In this document: positions 10,476 through 21,815 of the stretch, piece by piece
Layout: every line of letters starts with the position of its first letter
Position numbering within the stretch: the first letter of the stretch is position 1
Assembly (NCBI GenBank): GCA_021209875.1
Contig: JAGYVD010000010.1
Coordinates: 806,001 to 870,000 of the forward strand
DNA length: 64,000 nt
Source: Rosellinia necatrix
Taxonomy: Eukaryota > Ascomycota > Sordariomycetes > Xylariales > Xylariaceae
Direction: 5' to 3'
The notes under the pieces: model-generated
Database searches by the model: none
What the model saw: the letters and a program-made list of their open reading frames with translations, nothing else
What the model was told of the DNA's origin: nothing
Program-made: the position numbers and the translations under genes

Positions 10476-12992
10476 ATCCCGTAACTAACCAAATTTATTC
10501 TTAACATCGACTTAAAAAGCAAACTGTCCATTAGTGTGCCGGCTTTTGTTCCATGCGTAGTAGTAGTTATCTACGGCAACGCTTCAATTGAAACCAGGCC
10601 GTCTCATGACTCCTGCTCGCTGCAGAGGCGATAATCGCGATAATCCCTATCCACAGGAAAACTACAAGTATGATTAATACCTATTGTAGGGAACCTGTAC
10701 CCACTCCAGCTGCAGAGCCTTTGAGGCTGAAGAAGACCTGTTGTCGGCCAACGCATCAGCAGTGTTGCATTTCATGCACGGCTCACAAACACGTCTTCTG
10801 TAATACCTACCAAGTCTCCCTCCGCATCATCCTTCCCGACACGCTACAAGCGCTCATTCCAATTAGTGTCTGCGCACAGCTACACTAACTAACTCTACGC
10901 AATGATGTGATTCAGCTAGTGCTACTTATACACGCACATACATCCATCCATCCATACATACATACATCTTCCGACACCCAGCGTCACCGCCTTTCTAGAC
11001 TCCCGATGGGAGTCGGGTGTTTTACTCAAGTATCACCAGCCGTCGTGCTATACTCAATTTAGGTTACTCGTTCGTTGCCTTCCTTGAGGAGTCTTCCACC
11101 GACCCAGAATCGAGTGTTTGCTTAGAATTTTTTTTTTTTTTTTCCCGTGTCTGTGTTCCCCCCCTCCTCGCCCTCTCGACAACCACGAAGTAGCAAACAG
11201 CCCCCGAAAGGAGGCGCTTCGATGGCACGGACTGCAACCCATCTAGCCGCCCCGCGCAGGCAAGCAGAGCTGCTGCTCCGTGATCTCCAACCACAGACGC
11301 GGGGAGGACGGGTGAGGTGTTCCTGCGAGTTCCCGTCGTAGAAATCTCGCTGCAGGGGGAAGGGGGAAGGGACTTGGGGGGCTTGGGGCTTGAGCCCCAG
11401 ATATCGTGTACACGTGGAAACTCCCGAGACACGGCACTACGGTGGTATGCACCTAAAATACTAATTCGATTGCCCCCGCGAGAACGAAGAGCCCAGGGGG
11501 GTTCACGAAAATCGTGTAGCATTTCACATCGTCGGCAGTAGGGGCGTTGAATCTGGCCAGGGAGGGCCGTGTGTTTGAGAATATTTGGTTCTCTCATGTT
11601 CGTCTCCCGGACCTCACGACGGCTTTCATCGGTTTTTAATGTAATGAGTAATTAGTTATCCATCTTGAATCCAAAAGCTCGGCCATCTCAAATCATTGGG
11701 GGTGTGGAGGGTCGGATATCGGAAGCCAAGACGGCACTTCGGGGCAGGGCTTCGTCTGACAGGGACGCCACCGGTAAGTCGGAAGGAGAGTAAGTACCCT
11801 GTTCGATCCAAGCGCGTTAATGAAATGGGGGGCACGACCTCACCCGCCGAGACATTGAATCATAGATGGGCAGTTTCGACTCGAGCGCGCCTCCTGAGCT
11901 GAGTGAGCTCGCGGGGAGTATCTCGGTTCATATTAGATAGCCTCCACGTTGAGTGTGTATGTCTTTCCCTTCTACCTCTAAGTCTAAGTCTGCTTTTGTA
12001 ACTACCATTCAATGTGTTCGAGTTAAGGGGGAGCGGTCTTACCGATTGCCAATGTGGCGGCACATAGTGCAACACTAGGTAGCAACTCGGACTGCTAGCC
12101 TTCCGCCATTACCAACAAAACTATCCTTGATAGGTACTAGTGAAGGTGATCGCCGTACGCATAAAATGTCTTGGTTGAAGTGCGTATATATGCAGGCTAG
12201 ATTAGTGCCATCCCCTACCTTTACTATATATACTACCGCCGATGAAGGAGATACCCGCGTCTCATAAGTTTAAAGGTCGTTATATCATCGCCGTATTGAA
12301 TTGGTAACGGATTGGTACTCCGAACGAATGTTTAGTCATTAGTTTCGAGGACGATGAACTTCATTCACCCCCAACCTTCTGCTACTGGGGATATACGATC
12401 TGGCTGCATTTTCTGATGTTAAAAATAATATTGGTCTTATCTTCAGAGCTACACAAATGGCCGATCCTACTTAGGTTAGATATATGTAGCCCAGGGATGC
12501 CATGCCACTCACTATACGCTGTAAGATGCATGGTACAAATCATGGCGTGTAAGAAAGTCGAGGCATGGGTTCCCTCGCTATCTCCGTTGTTGTGCCTCCT
12601 TATCTCGGATTCTACCCCAACAACGACCCGGTCATATCGTGAAGATAGTAGATTGCCTGCATGCTTGCGCGTAGAGTTACCCACATTCATGAACAGTCCA
12701 ATCATATCGGTAACTATAACCAGTCCAAGGGTCGGTCTCATTATCACGGTCCTCCCGCCGTTGCCTTTGTTGGGCAGCCGACCTCCCTCCCCCGCCTCGT
12801 CTCGGGATTTCAACTGCCATATGTGGTGGTTTTGGCGTCATCTTAGAAGCTTTTACTCTTCACCCTAGCCGCAGAACGGGAGAAGGAGCCGCGTTAGCAT
12901 TTTAGGGTGGACATATATATACATCCACTATCATAAATCAGACCTAGGCGGCACTTTTCCTTGACGGAACGTAGATACGTTCAATCGTAGGT
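10476..12992. other. Long intergenic spacer
   Basis: About 2.5 kb without a supported gene. It holds a CATC/CATA microsatellite at about 10937-10968 and a T16 tract near 11130. Open frames at 11064-11597 (-) and 12382-12868 (both strands) show no domain, signal or splice structure and overlap each other on opposite strands. Confidence 0.5.
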
Positions 12993-14740
12993 ATGTCATC
13001 GATCGAGACAAAGCAGGAAGAGGATACAAGACGGTGGGATTCCACTGGGACGGATATTGAGGCCGGGCGACTCAACGAGGCCGATGCCGTACACAATGGC
13101 ACCCCCGCGAAGGAAACCTCGATCTTTGACAAACTCCAGGCCTTCGTAGGCAAGTACGGTGTTGAGCAACGGGGGATCGATAGAGTTCCGGACGATGAGC
13201 GGACGGATTCTAGCATGAGCCAAGTTGGCACTTTGGTACGTTTTTTTTTTTTTTCCCTCCCCCAGGAGGAAAGCCGCCCCTGACCCTGCCGGGCTATATC
13301 TAGTGGCTTTCTGTGAACATGGTCGTCTCTTCTTTTGCCATCGGCGCTCTTGCCGTCCCCGTATTCGGCCTCGGTTACGTCGACAGCGCGCTCACCATCA
13401 TCTTCGTCAATATCCTGGGCGTTATCCCGGTCTGCTTCTTCTCGACCTTCGGCCCGCGGTTTGGGCTGCGGCAGATGGTGCTCTCGAGATTCTACTTCGG
13501 CTACTACGGCGTCAAGCTAGGTAAGACCACCCGATCCTCCCCCCCCCTTCCCCCTTCTCCCCCAGCGTAACGCCATATCGGGCCAACTCCCCCCCTCCGC
13601 TAACCACCACCCAACCCTCCCATGCCAACAGCGGCCAGCCTCAACATCCTAGCGTGCGTGGGCTGGTCGGCCGTGAACGCCATCGTCGGGGCGCAGCTCA
13701 TCAACGCCATCAACAGCGACGTGCCGGGGTACGCGGGGATCCTGGTCACCGGCCTCTCGACGCTGCTGATCTGCACCTTCGGCTACAGGCTGGTGCACCT
13801 GTACGAGCGGTGGTCGTGGGTCCCGATGTTCGTCATCTTCCTGATCGTGCTCGGCGCGTTCGCGCGCTCGGGCCACTTCACGACGACCGCGCCGGCGCCG
13901 GCGGCCTCGGGCCCGGCCAGGGCCGGCGCCGTGCTCTCGTTCGCGGCGTCCGTGTTCGGCTTCGCGACGGGCTGGGCGGCGCTCGCGGCCGACTACACGG
14001 TCTACCAGCCGGCGGGGACGCCGGCAGCGTCCGTCTTCCTCTGGACGTTCGCGGGGCTCGCGCCCCCGCTCGTCTTCGCGGAGCTCCTGGGCGCCGCCGT
14101 CGGCACGGCCGCGCTCTCGACGACGGGCGGCTACGCGGACGCCTACGCGGCGTCGGGCGTCGGCGGCCTGCTGGCGCGGGTCCTGGTGCCGGCGCTCGGG
14201 CGCTTCGGCGAGTTCTGCGTCGCCGTGCTCGCGCTGTCGACCGTCGCCAACAACTGCCCCAACGTCTACTCGGCGCCGCTCTCGCTCCAGCTGCTGACGG
14301 CGCGGGCCGCCGGCCGCGTGCCCCGCCTCGTCTGGACGGCCGTCGCCACGGCCGCGTACGTCGCCGTCGCCATCCCCGCCTACGACCACTTCGAGGCGGC
14401 GCTGGAGAACTTCCTCCTGCTCGTCGGCTACTGGCTCGCCATCTACGAGGGAATCTGCCTCGCGGACCACTTCGCCTTCCGCCGCGGCTTCGAGGGCTAC
14501 CGCCTCGAGGACTACGCGGCGCCCGCCCGGCTGCCGCCCGGCTTCGCTGCCATATCGGCCTTCGCGGCCGGAGTCGCCGGCGCCGTGCTCGGCACCGCGC
14601 AGGCCTGGTTTACGGGCCCTATCGGGAGACTTTGCGGCGGGGATCTCGGGGGGGACGTTGGCTTCGAGCTCGCGTTTGCTTTCGCGGCCGTGACTTATTT
14701 GGGCCTCAGAAGCTTGGAGAAATGGTACTTTGGAAGATAG
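12993..14740 (+). CDS. Purine-cytosine permease (NCS1 family, Fcy2/FcyB-like)
   Basis: Three exons, 12993-13235, 13304-13520 and 13632-14740, give 522 residues, the usual length for the fungal family. The first 100 residues are a charged cytoplasmic tail. About 12 membrane segments follow, beginning at WLSVNMVVSSFAIGALAV. Family hallmarks include the loop GPRFGLRQMVLSRFYFGYYG between early helices and SLNILACVGWSAVNAIVG. Such permeases are proton symporters for adenine, guanine, hypoxanthine and cytosine at the plasma membrane. The first intron carries a T14 run right after the donor. The third exon is extremely GC-rich at third codon positions, unlike neighbouring genes, and produces long spurious antisense frames. 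Family assignment is firm; the exact substrate set is inferred. Confidence 0.9.
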
Positions 14741-16239
14741 ACCGCAGATGCCGTGCGTGTAGGGAAATAAATGATCATAATACATCCATTTGAACCATTT
14801 ATAGGTTGGTCTCGGGTCTGCTTGCTTCTGTGCGATACGCGTAGACACACTCTGGATTGTCTGCCTTCTTGCCTGTTGCCCGACCCGAAAATTTTGATTA
14901 AATCTTTGCAATACCGCCTAAGCTTGCGCATTCTATCTTGTAATTAGTGTGTTGGATAAATCAAGCTTTAATGGTGTTAAGCTGAACCTGTGTTGCTCCG
15001 CGTGACAGTAAACCTTGCGGAGATCCTGATGATCTTTATTATCCCCTATGGAAGTTTAACTACCCTTTGTTATGTTAGAAACACAAGTCTTTAGAAAATA
15101 CCTATATTAGTTCGCATCGGAGCCAAAAAAAAAAAAAAAAAACCCCTATAGTCAAATTAATCAAACCATTTGTGATAGCTACTTCAAGGCCCCCAACCTA
15201 TTGACTAGAACTCCAAGCGCAGCCTCAGCAGTCTCACAATACTTCTTGGAGATGGCCTCGTCCGGTCTCAGAGCCCCCAACGGTCAGTTGGCTCTTAGAG
15301 CACCGGGCGGCCCGCTCCAAACAAGGCGCTCTAACTAAATGGCGCACGCCGAAAGCGTGTCTCTACCGCATGTACGAGTAACCTGGCCGTCGGCTTCACG
15401 ATCGGGTTGAGCACGGAAATCGAGTTTCTTCTCCAACACGGCCAACCGGCCAACCGTAGGCAGAATCGAGCCATCCCCGACCCCGAGGACGCAGAACTCC
15501 GGGTGTTACGCCATCCTGTCGGCCCTGCCCTGCTACTTGTGCAAAGGCGTTCAACCGGCTGATCGAGTGCGGCCTCCCAAGGCGCCGTCCCTGCCGGGGA
15601 CGTTGATTATTCCTAGGAGTGGGGAGCGGGAGCCCCGAGGGGTATATTAGCGAAAGGTTCATGGCCAAGAATATCATGGTCGAGGAGCCCCATATGCTGT
15701 TTGTCTAAGGTTAATAATGCTTGCGCGTAGTAAAGTGGGAGCTATGTTGTCAACCAGCAAAGCGAGAGGGGACTCTTATATTCTCTTGGCTGAGTGTAGA
15801 CTTGGATAGGCGTTCGTTGCGTGTCACTGCGCAATCTATCAATGAAGGACGGATTGAAAAATTGGCATGTGGCCGAAGCTGGTGACAGAAAGAACCAATG
15901 TGTCGAAACTTTCATTTATTACACTAGGTTCTAAAAGCTACGTTATGCAAGAAGAGTGACGTGATATTTTTACGAAAGGAAGCCTAGCTAGATGTGTAGA
16001 ATTCGCCACATAGCCAATAGTATTGACTACTTAGACGTCTGATAGGAGGTTTCACATGCATCTGAGGCCGTACATAGTCTGTCACTTCGGTGTGTGACAA
16101 TACCTTCGATTAAGCTTCATAGAGAGTGGAATTAAATAAGATGTGAGATTAAATATAATAGCTGTGGAGGGATCTTTTCAGCTCTTTGGCACTAGTAGGA
16201 ATAGTAATAGTTTAGGTTTCAATGAAAGTTCGACTACTT
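14741..16239. other. Convergent intergenic spacer with a possible gene relic
   Basis: It contains an A18 tract at about 15125-15142 and AT-rich stretches. Between 15251 and 15600 two adjacent frames read MASSGLRAPNGQLALRAPG and then FTIGLSTEIEFLL. The second is reminiscent of the start of fungal amidoligase-like proteins but is interrupted. Nothing else is seen. Confidence 0.4.
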
Positions 16240-18017
16240 CTACTTTTCCGGGGGGTCAAGCAGTATTCCCCTAAACAGAGACTCCAACTCGTACACTACA
16301 CTGTTGTTTGCGGGTAGTAGGGCGCTGATCCAGCCATCCGGTCGTATCACGGCAACGCCACCCCGGTTCGGATCAACCCCGTACCTCTGGTAGCCAGTCT
16401 GATCCCCAATATCAAAGTAAGCGCGCCCAAGTGATCCATATACCGAAGGCGTTTTTCGTGGAAGTATAGTTAAGTAGGTAACAGAGCGGCCTTGACGTTG
16501 CTTAGCGTAGTGCAATCGGTGATAAATACAGAGTACTCACTATTATCATGGTTCTTAAGAACCCTTGATTGCTTAACCGCTTGAAAGTCATTACTTGAAA
16601 GTGTATGAGGGTTGTCTGGGATGAAGAAAATGACATGGAAACAGCCTGTGTTAGGGATTACTCGCGCCAAGCGCGTTCGCTCGAAAGTTCCAGGCATCAA
16701 TAGAGGAATATCTGGTGCTCTCATTCCCGTTCCGAGGGACCCAGGTAAGCTACCGACAACCATAATCGGGTTATCCGCCATGGGCTCATAGGAAATCCCT
16801 AGGCCGCTGCTAAAGGCACCGGCCTCGTCCATAATCTGCCCGAGAACTTCATGGGTATCGGCATTAGGATCTCCCTGCCAATTCTCAGGTAGGCGGTTGG
16901 TCATGAGGCGGCTAATATCCGCGTCGTACTGAATCAGCTTCTGGATATGGGGTCGCCTCTCCGACTCGTATGTATTTAACAGTGTGGGGGGCGCCAGACC
17001 CCTAAGCACTAATGAGAGCTTCCACCCGAGATTCACCGCATCATGAATGCCGGCATTCATGCCCTGGGCTGCCCCTGACGAGTGGGTATGACAAGCGTCG
17101 CCGACGAGGAAAACACGATCCTCGATGGAGAAGCGCTTTGCGATTCGCTGCCCCACGGTATATATAGTCCACCAGTCAACCTTTTCGAACTCAAGGGTGA
17201 ATGGCTTGACTGCCGCGATAGCTTCCGTGACGGCAGCTTGCTCGTCGAACTCAGCATATGCCTTGGCTCGATCATCAGTAAAGGCGTAGCCTATGCGTGT
17301 TGCGCCACGGTCTAAACCGACCCATAATACGTTGCCGTGCGTAGGGGATTCGATAGAGCAGTAAGTACGGGGTCTCGGTAAGTTTGTTTTGACGTGGCCG
17401 TCTATTCTTACCCATTTATCCTCGCTAGTTGAACCTTCAAAGGGAATCTCGAGTAGATGCCGGACAGACGAGCGTCCGCCGTCAGCCCCCACGAGGCGTC
17501 TACATCTTATAGTCTTCGTGGGCTTGTTCTCGTTATCCCGTATCGTTGCAGTGACGGCGTGACCGGTCGGTGAAGCCGTGTTGTCGATATTGACATCAAT
17601 AAGTTCAATAGGGGCTTCGACCTCGACCCCATACCGCTCTAGCGCGTTTCGGAATATTTCCTCCTGGTACTTCTGTCTCAACACGAGCGCAAAGTCGAAG
17701 ACGGTATCTTTCATATCATTCATAAAGCTCCAACCTCGTCCATACACCTCCTCGCCCCGTGAACTATACGCCACAGTTTCTCGGCATGCGAAGGCCTCCT
17801 GCAGTAGCTCATCCGCCAAGCCCAACTGATCCAATAACTCGCTAGTTCGCGGGAAGAGCGTGATGGCACGACCATATGCATCTTGTACGGATTTAATATT
17901 CTTCTCGATAATACGGACGGAGACGCCGCCGAACTTGGCCAGCTGGTAGGCTGTGACCAGGCCTACTGGGCCGGCCCCGACTACTAACACGTCTACGAGA
18001 CTTTCGTTCTCAGCCAT
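16240..18017 (-). CDS. FAD-dependent monooxygenase, phenol hydroxylase-like
   Basis: Two exons, 16541-18017 and 16240-16490, give 575 residues. The 50-nt intron has a GTGAGT donor and joins NHDNS to RSVTYLTILPRK, matching the family. The N-terminal FAD motif is VVGAGPVGL (residues 11-19). A DG motif occurs at LVGADGGRS, and the second FAD motif at VFLVGDACHTHSSGAAQGMN, where GD contacts the ribityl chain. The C-terminus has the thioredoxin-like domain of PheA/TfdB-type enzymes, ending in the conserved RYGVDPNRGGVAVIRPDGW. The family hydroxylates phenols and related aromatics using NADPH and oxygen. No signal peptide or membrane helix is seen, so a cytosolic location is likely. Substrate is unknown; no biosynthetic gene cluster surrounds it, which leaves aromatic catabolism or detoxification as equal options. 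Confidence 0.88.
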
Positions 18018-18831
18018 GTATGTTCTTATGGGCGCTTTGAGCTTAGCGATGTGTGGATAGGCTGATGGATGGTCGTCACAACGTGAATGTGTAAGTCACG
18101 GATTCCTGGATCCCCCCAAATGCGGACCGATTGCCTCTTTGGAGTATGTTCCGTCTAAGGTAGTAGCCAAGTTGTTATATTGATCATAAATAGAGACCTA
18201 CGTTTTGGCCCCCCATTGGGGTCCCATGAAAATAATAATAGATAGAAATATGACATATCATCGACCTTACTTGAAGTAAGTAAGGTATGGTATATCGATG
18301 CACACCGATTTCCTGGTCGTTGGGGGACTATTTTCCCATTGTGAGCCAGTAGAAGTTGTACAAAAGTTAGATAAAAAAAAAAAGGTAAGACAAAGGAAGG
18401 TAGAGAGTATCATAATCGAAAGTTGTAACATTGTGTGCCTGCCTACCTTCGGCAGGTAGGTAGTCCCAGGTGGCACTGAGGTACCTAGCCAAGCTACTGG
18501 TACCTAGCGCGTTGGACAAGTTATTGCTGCACTGCCCCGCACACGTCATCTGATGATTTCAGCTGTGTTTTAGACTTTGTATGATGGGCCTGCTCACAGC
18601 AAACATGTACCTAAATGATGTTGTAGGGGAGAGTTAGTGATAGGTACATGCATAACAGGCTCTCTAAACAAAACCTACCGCTGGGGAGCTTTTCTTTTTT
18701 ATCATATCTCCCCCAGAAACTCCTGCCTATGATCCAAAGCTCCAACATTGGACAATATACACAATATACGCGATATACGAGTAGTACGCAATTAACTACA
18801 TACTCTACGCAGATAATTTATTCTTTACACC
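18018..18831. other. Divergent promoter region between the monooxygenase and the DUF7721 gene
   Basis: About 0.8 kb shared by two divergent genes. It contains repeat copy B (about 18430-18520), which includes a small CCTACCT/AGGTAGG hairpin, and an A10 tract near 18371. No coding exon is supported. Confidence 0.55.
18430..18520 (+). repeat. Diverged dispersed repeat, copy B
   Basis: Partner of 5590-5680. The shared core is AGGTAGTCCCAGGTGGCAC, followed by GCTACTGG and a TACCTAG block in the same order. Copy B has an extra inverted CCTACCT/AGGTAGG pair just before the core. Confidence 0.45.
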
Positions 18832-20005
18832 ATGGATAAACTACAAGGTATATATCTCCAGAGCCATCTTTCATACCCCACAGCACCTCCCTCTGCTTAC
18901 ACGCGATACCCCGCCTTGCCTGGCCGCGAGATGCATGTCGGATGATGCTATTCCGGGGAGGGGAGGGAGGGAGGGGGGCGTTCCATCATAGAGGGCATGT
19001 GATTTGTCACAAGTCAAAACGAGAACTAACGTGCGGTGTGCGCAGGTTTCATCAGCGCCGCTGGCAATGGTGAGAGCCCAATTCCGATCGGAAAATTAAC
19101 GACTGGATGACGTCGTGAGATGGAGATGGAGTTGCTGACAGGGCTCCGGGCCTAGCTACCCACGGAGGCTCATACCCCGCCGGCGGCCCTCGCGCCGACG
19201 ACGACGACTGGAAGGATGCCGCCCAGCACGCGAGCGATCATGCCGGCGACTCGGGAGATGCCGATCTGTTTTCCAACTTACTCGGAGCCCTGGGTAAGAA
19301 GAAGCAGCATCTAGCTGACGAGGACATCGACGAGGATGGTTAGTGCTTCCCCCCCCTCCTTACGTTGTCGTCATGTGACTCCCTACCTACCTACCTACCT
19401 ACCTACCTTGAATACCGGGATATCGGGAGAGGTAGCACAGGAGATCGCCCGTTAGCCGGAATGGTCACGATAAGAGGGCGAGACTGACATTTCATGCGTG
19501 AAGAGGCCGTGCGAACCCATAAGAAATACTTCCAGGACGATGACGACGATGGCAAAGAGGCCGATGACCGATCCATGGGCTCTGCGGCGGCGATGCAGGC
19601 CTTGAAGAAGTTTGCGGGCGGCGAGAGTGGAAACACCGATGTATGCTACCTAACCCTGTCTACCTACCACTTGAACATTGAAGGAGGGACGGTGCTAACC
19701 CAGGACACAGAAAACCAGCAGCCAGGGTGCCTTCGTCGCTCTTGCTATGGCCGAAGCCAGCAAGGTAAGTGGCATGATAAAATTGATGCAGGGAAGTCTT
19801 TGGATGCTCATTGACTTCTTAATAGCTGTTCGACAAGAAGTCGTCGGAGGGCAAGGTCTCTGGTGACAGCAGCAAGGAGTCGGCGGTGATGCAGGCCGGC
19901 GAGGTGGCGCTCAAGATGTACCTCAAGAGCCAGGGAGGCGGTCACTCGTCGTCTTCGTCATCTGGCACTTCCGGTCTATTGGGACTGGCTTCTAAGTTCA
20001 TGTAA
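18832..20005 (+). CDS. DUF7721 (beta-flanking) family protein
   Basis: Six exons give 197 residues: 18832-18847, 19046-19069, 19156-19338, 19504-19640, 19711-19764 and 19826-20005. The first two coding exons are only 16 and 24 nt, but splice sites, branch sites and phases agree, and together they read MDKLQGFISAAGN. The rest has the family landmarks AAQHASDHAGDSGDADLFSN, the acidic DEDIDEDEAVRTHKKYF, SMGSAAAMQALKKF, GAFVALAMAEASKLFD and ESAVMQAGEVALKMYLKSQ, ending GLLGLASKFM. The protein is hydrophilic, Ala/Ser/Gly-rich and likely partly disordered; no signal peptide is present. The biochemical role of this conserved fungal family is not known to me. It is divergent with the monooxygenase at 16.2-18.0 kb. 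Confidence 0.8.
19384..19408 (+). repeat. (CTAC)n microsatellite inside an intron
   Basis: About six perfect CTAC units lie in the third intron of the DUF7721 gene. Confidence 0.9.
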
Positions 20006-20750
20006 GGGGGCCCTCGAATCTAGGTCGCTGCGCGGAGAGAGCCCCTGAATAGGCGTTTGGGTCTGAGACTAGCCAAAATGAAGTAATTCCTAGCAATCCA
20101 CACGCTCTGGTAATGAAATGCGCGGTCGTCGTTGAGACAGGGAATTGCTCTCACGGAAATCACAATCAATTATGCTATGATTTCTGACTGCCCGCGCCCG
20201 AATTGGAGTAAGCATGAAGGTAGCATTGAAGATAGCATTGAAGGTAGCATGGATGTCGAAGCAAGCGATATGCTAAGGTAGTAGCAGCGCTATCTATGTA
20301 CGTTATGTAGCTGTGTGGTGTAAAGGCTCGAGGAGGACCTCGGCACGATTCCGATCTTGGAAGGTTCCAACGGGTTTAAGTCAAGCCTCAACCTCGGCCC
20401 CACATCGCCCATTATTCATCCATCACGGAGTTCTATCTATCAAACCTCTCTGTTCGTGTAGTTGACGACCCAAATCGGAACTCTTGAATTTGAAGTTGAA
20501 ATAAGGAAAAGCCGAATACCAGAGACTACATAATATCACGCGGGAGTCTCCCCTTTTTTTTTTTAATTTCTCCCGAGGCCAACTACATTGACTACCTAAA
20601 CGTCCCCCTCTCCCACCCACCAGCGGGACGTATCCAAGTTTCTTCTTCTGTTCACCGTCTCGTCTACTTCGTCTACTTCCTGGTCGGTTGCTTGTTACCT
20701 CCCCCCCACCCCCCAACCCCCTGGACCGACACCGTCCCGTTTGACCAAGA
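20006..20750. other. Intergenic spacer
   Basis: It lies between two genes on the plus strand and contains a three-unit 12-mer repeat (20216-20251) and a T10 run near 20552. The open frames here are short or antisense to the next gene. Confidence 0.55.
20216..20251 (+). repeat. 12-bp tandem repeat, three units
   Basis: GAAGRTAGCATT occurs three times head to tail with one or two substitutions. Confidence 0.85.
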
Positions 20751-21815
20751 ATGGCAGCAGCAGCAGCCGGTCCCCAGGCGCACCCGGAGTCGTACGCGAC
20801 GTACACGGCGCTGCCGGAGATCAGCTTCGAGCACGTGCCGGCGTCGGCGGCGGCGGCGACGGCGGTGGTGGTCCTGCGCCTGGACCGGCCGGGCGCGAAG
20901 AACGCCTTCACGAACGCGATGATGCGCTCGCTCGTGCGCGCCTTCGACCTGCTGTCGTCGGACCCGCGCGTCAGGGCCATCGTCTTCACGGGCGCGGACC
21001 CACGCAACCGCGTGTTCTGCCCGGGCATGGACCTCGACCAGGCGGCGGACTCGGCCGACGGCGGCGACGGCGCCGCGGGCGAGGGGTCGCTCAGCCTGGG
21101 CGGCGGCGGCAGCGGCAGCGGCGGCGGGAAGGGAGAAGGAGGACGAGGGGGAGAAGGAGGAGGAGGAGGAGGAGGCGGAGATCGCCGCGGCGCGCGACGC
21201 GTACCGCGACGGCGGGGCGCAGGTGAGCCTGGCCATCTACCGGTGCGCGAAGCCGGTGGTGGCGGCGCTCAACGGGCACGCGGTCGGGGTGGGGATCACG
21301 ATGACGCTGCCGGCGAACGTGCGGGTCGTCAGCGAGGCGGCCAAGGTCGGCTTCGTGTTCAGCCGGCGCGGCATCAGCACCGAGGCGTGCTCGACGTACT
21401 TCCTGCCGCGCATCCTCGGCGCCGGCCGCGCCCTGACCCTGCTCACCACCGGCGCCGTCTACGCGCCGCGCGACCCGGCCGTCCGCGATCTCTTCGCCGA
21501 GGTCCTCCCCCCCCCGACCGCGTCGTCCCGAGGGCCGTCGAGCTGGCGTCCGACATCGCCGCCAACACCAGCGTGCTCGCCTCCCGCACCATGCGCGACA
21601 TGCTCTACCGTGGCGCCCCCGCCACCCCCGAGGACGCCTTCCTGCTTGAGTCCCGCGTCTTCTTCGACCTCTTCCGCGGCCGCGACAGCGTCGAGGGCAT
21701 CCGCAGCTTCCTCGAGAAGAGGAAGCCCGTGTTCGACGCCGTCTGGGAGCGCGATCGCCCCACTAGCTGGCCCTGGTGGGAGGAGAAGGGGGCCCTTCCC
21801 AAGTCTAAGATCTAA
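20751..21815 (+). CDS. Enoyl-CoA hydratase/isomerase family protein, frame broken twice
   Basis: Coding sequence starts at 20751, moves to the +1 frame around 21110-21170 and returns to the first frame at about 21507-21515. The corrected length is about 353 residues. The crotonase fold is clear: RLDRPGAKNAFTNAMMRSL, the oxyanion-hole segment FCPGMDLD, AALNGHAVGVGITMTLPANV, then GFVFSRRGISTEACSTYFLPR with the catalytic-type Glu. A long Gly/Ser then Glu/Lys-rich insert separates the first two motifs. The C-terminus is PKSKI, a plausible variant PTS1, which would place it in peroxisomes for fatty-acid beta-oxidation. The second break is a C9 run; the first is near a G5 run. The two shifts cancel. 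The conserved sequence on both sides argues for base-calling errors rather than decay. Confidence 0.78.
   Translation: MAAAAAGPQAHPESYATYTALPEISFEHVPASAAAATAVVVLRLDRPGAKNAFTNAMMRSLVRAFDLLSSDPRVRAIVFTGADPRNRVFCPGMDLDQAADSADGGDGAAGEGSLSLGGGGSGSGGGKGEGGRGGEGGGGGGGGDRRGARRVPRRRGAGEPGHLPVREAGGGGAQRARGRGGDHDDAAGERAGRQRGGQGRLRVQPARHQHRGVLDVLPAAHPRRRPRPDPAHHRRRLRAARPGRPRSLRRGPPPPDRVVPRAVELASDIAANTSVLASRTMRDMLYRGAPATPEDAFLLESRVFFDLFRGRDSVEGIRSFLEKRKPVFDAVWERDRPTSWPWWEEKGALPKSKI

Noticed and set aside
11064..11597. 177-codon minus-strand frame
   Set aside because: Pro/Arg-rich low-complexity reading with no domain or signal, overlapped by frames on the other strand.
13649..14911. Long minus-strand open frame (420 codons) and a second plus-strand frame across the permease
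   Set aside because: They are shadows of a very GC-rich exon; the permease frame carries the conserved NCS1 motifs and clean splice sites.
12993..18017. Permease plus monooxygenase as a secondary-metabolite cluster
   Set aside because: No polyketide synthase, peptide synthetase, terpene cyclase or cluster regulator is nearby, and the intervening spacer is empty.
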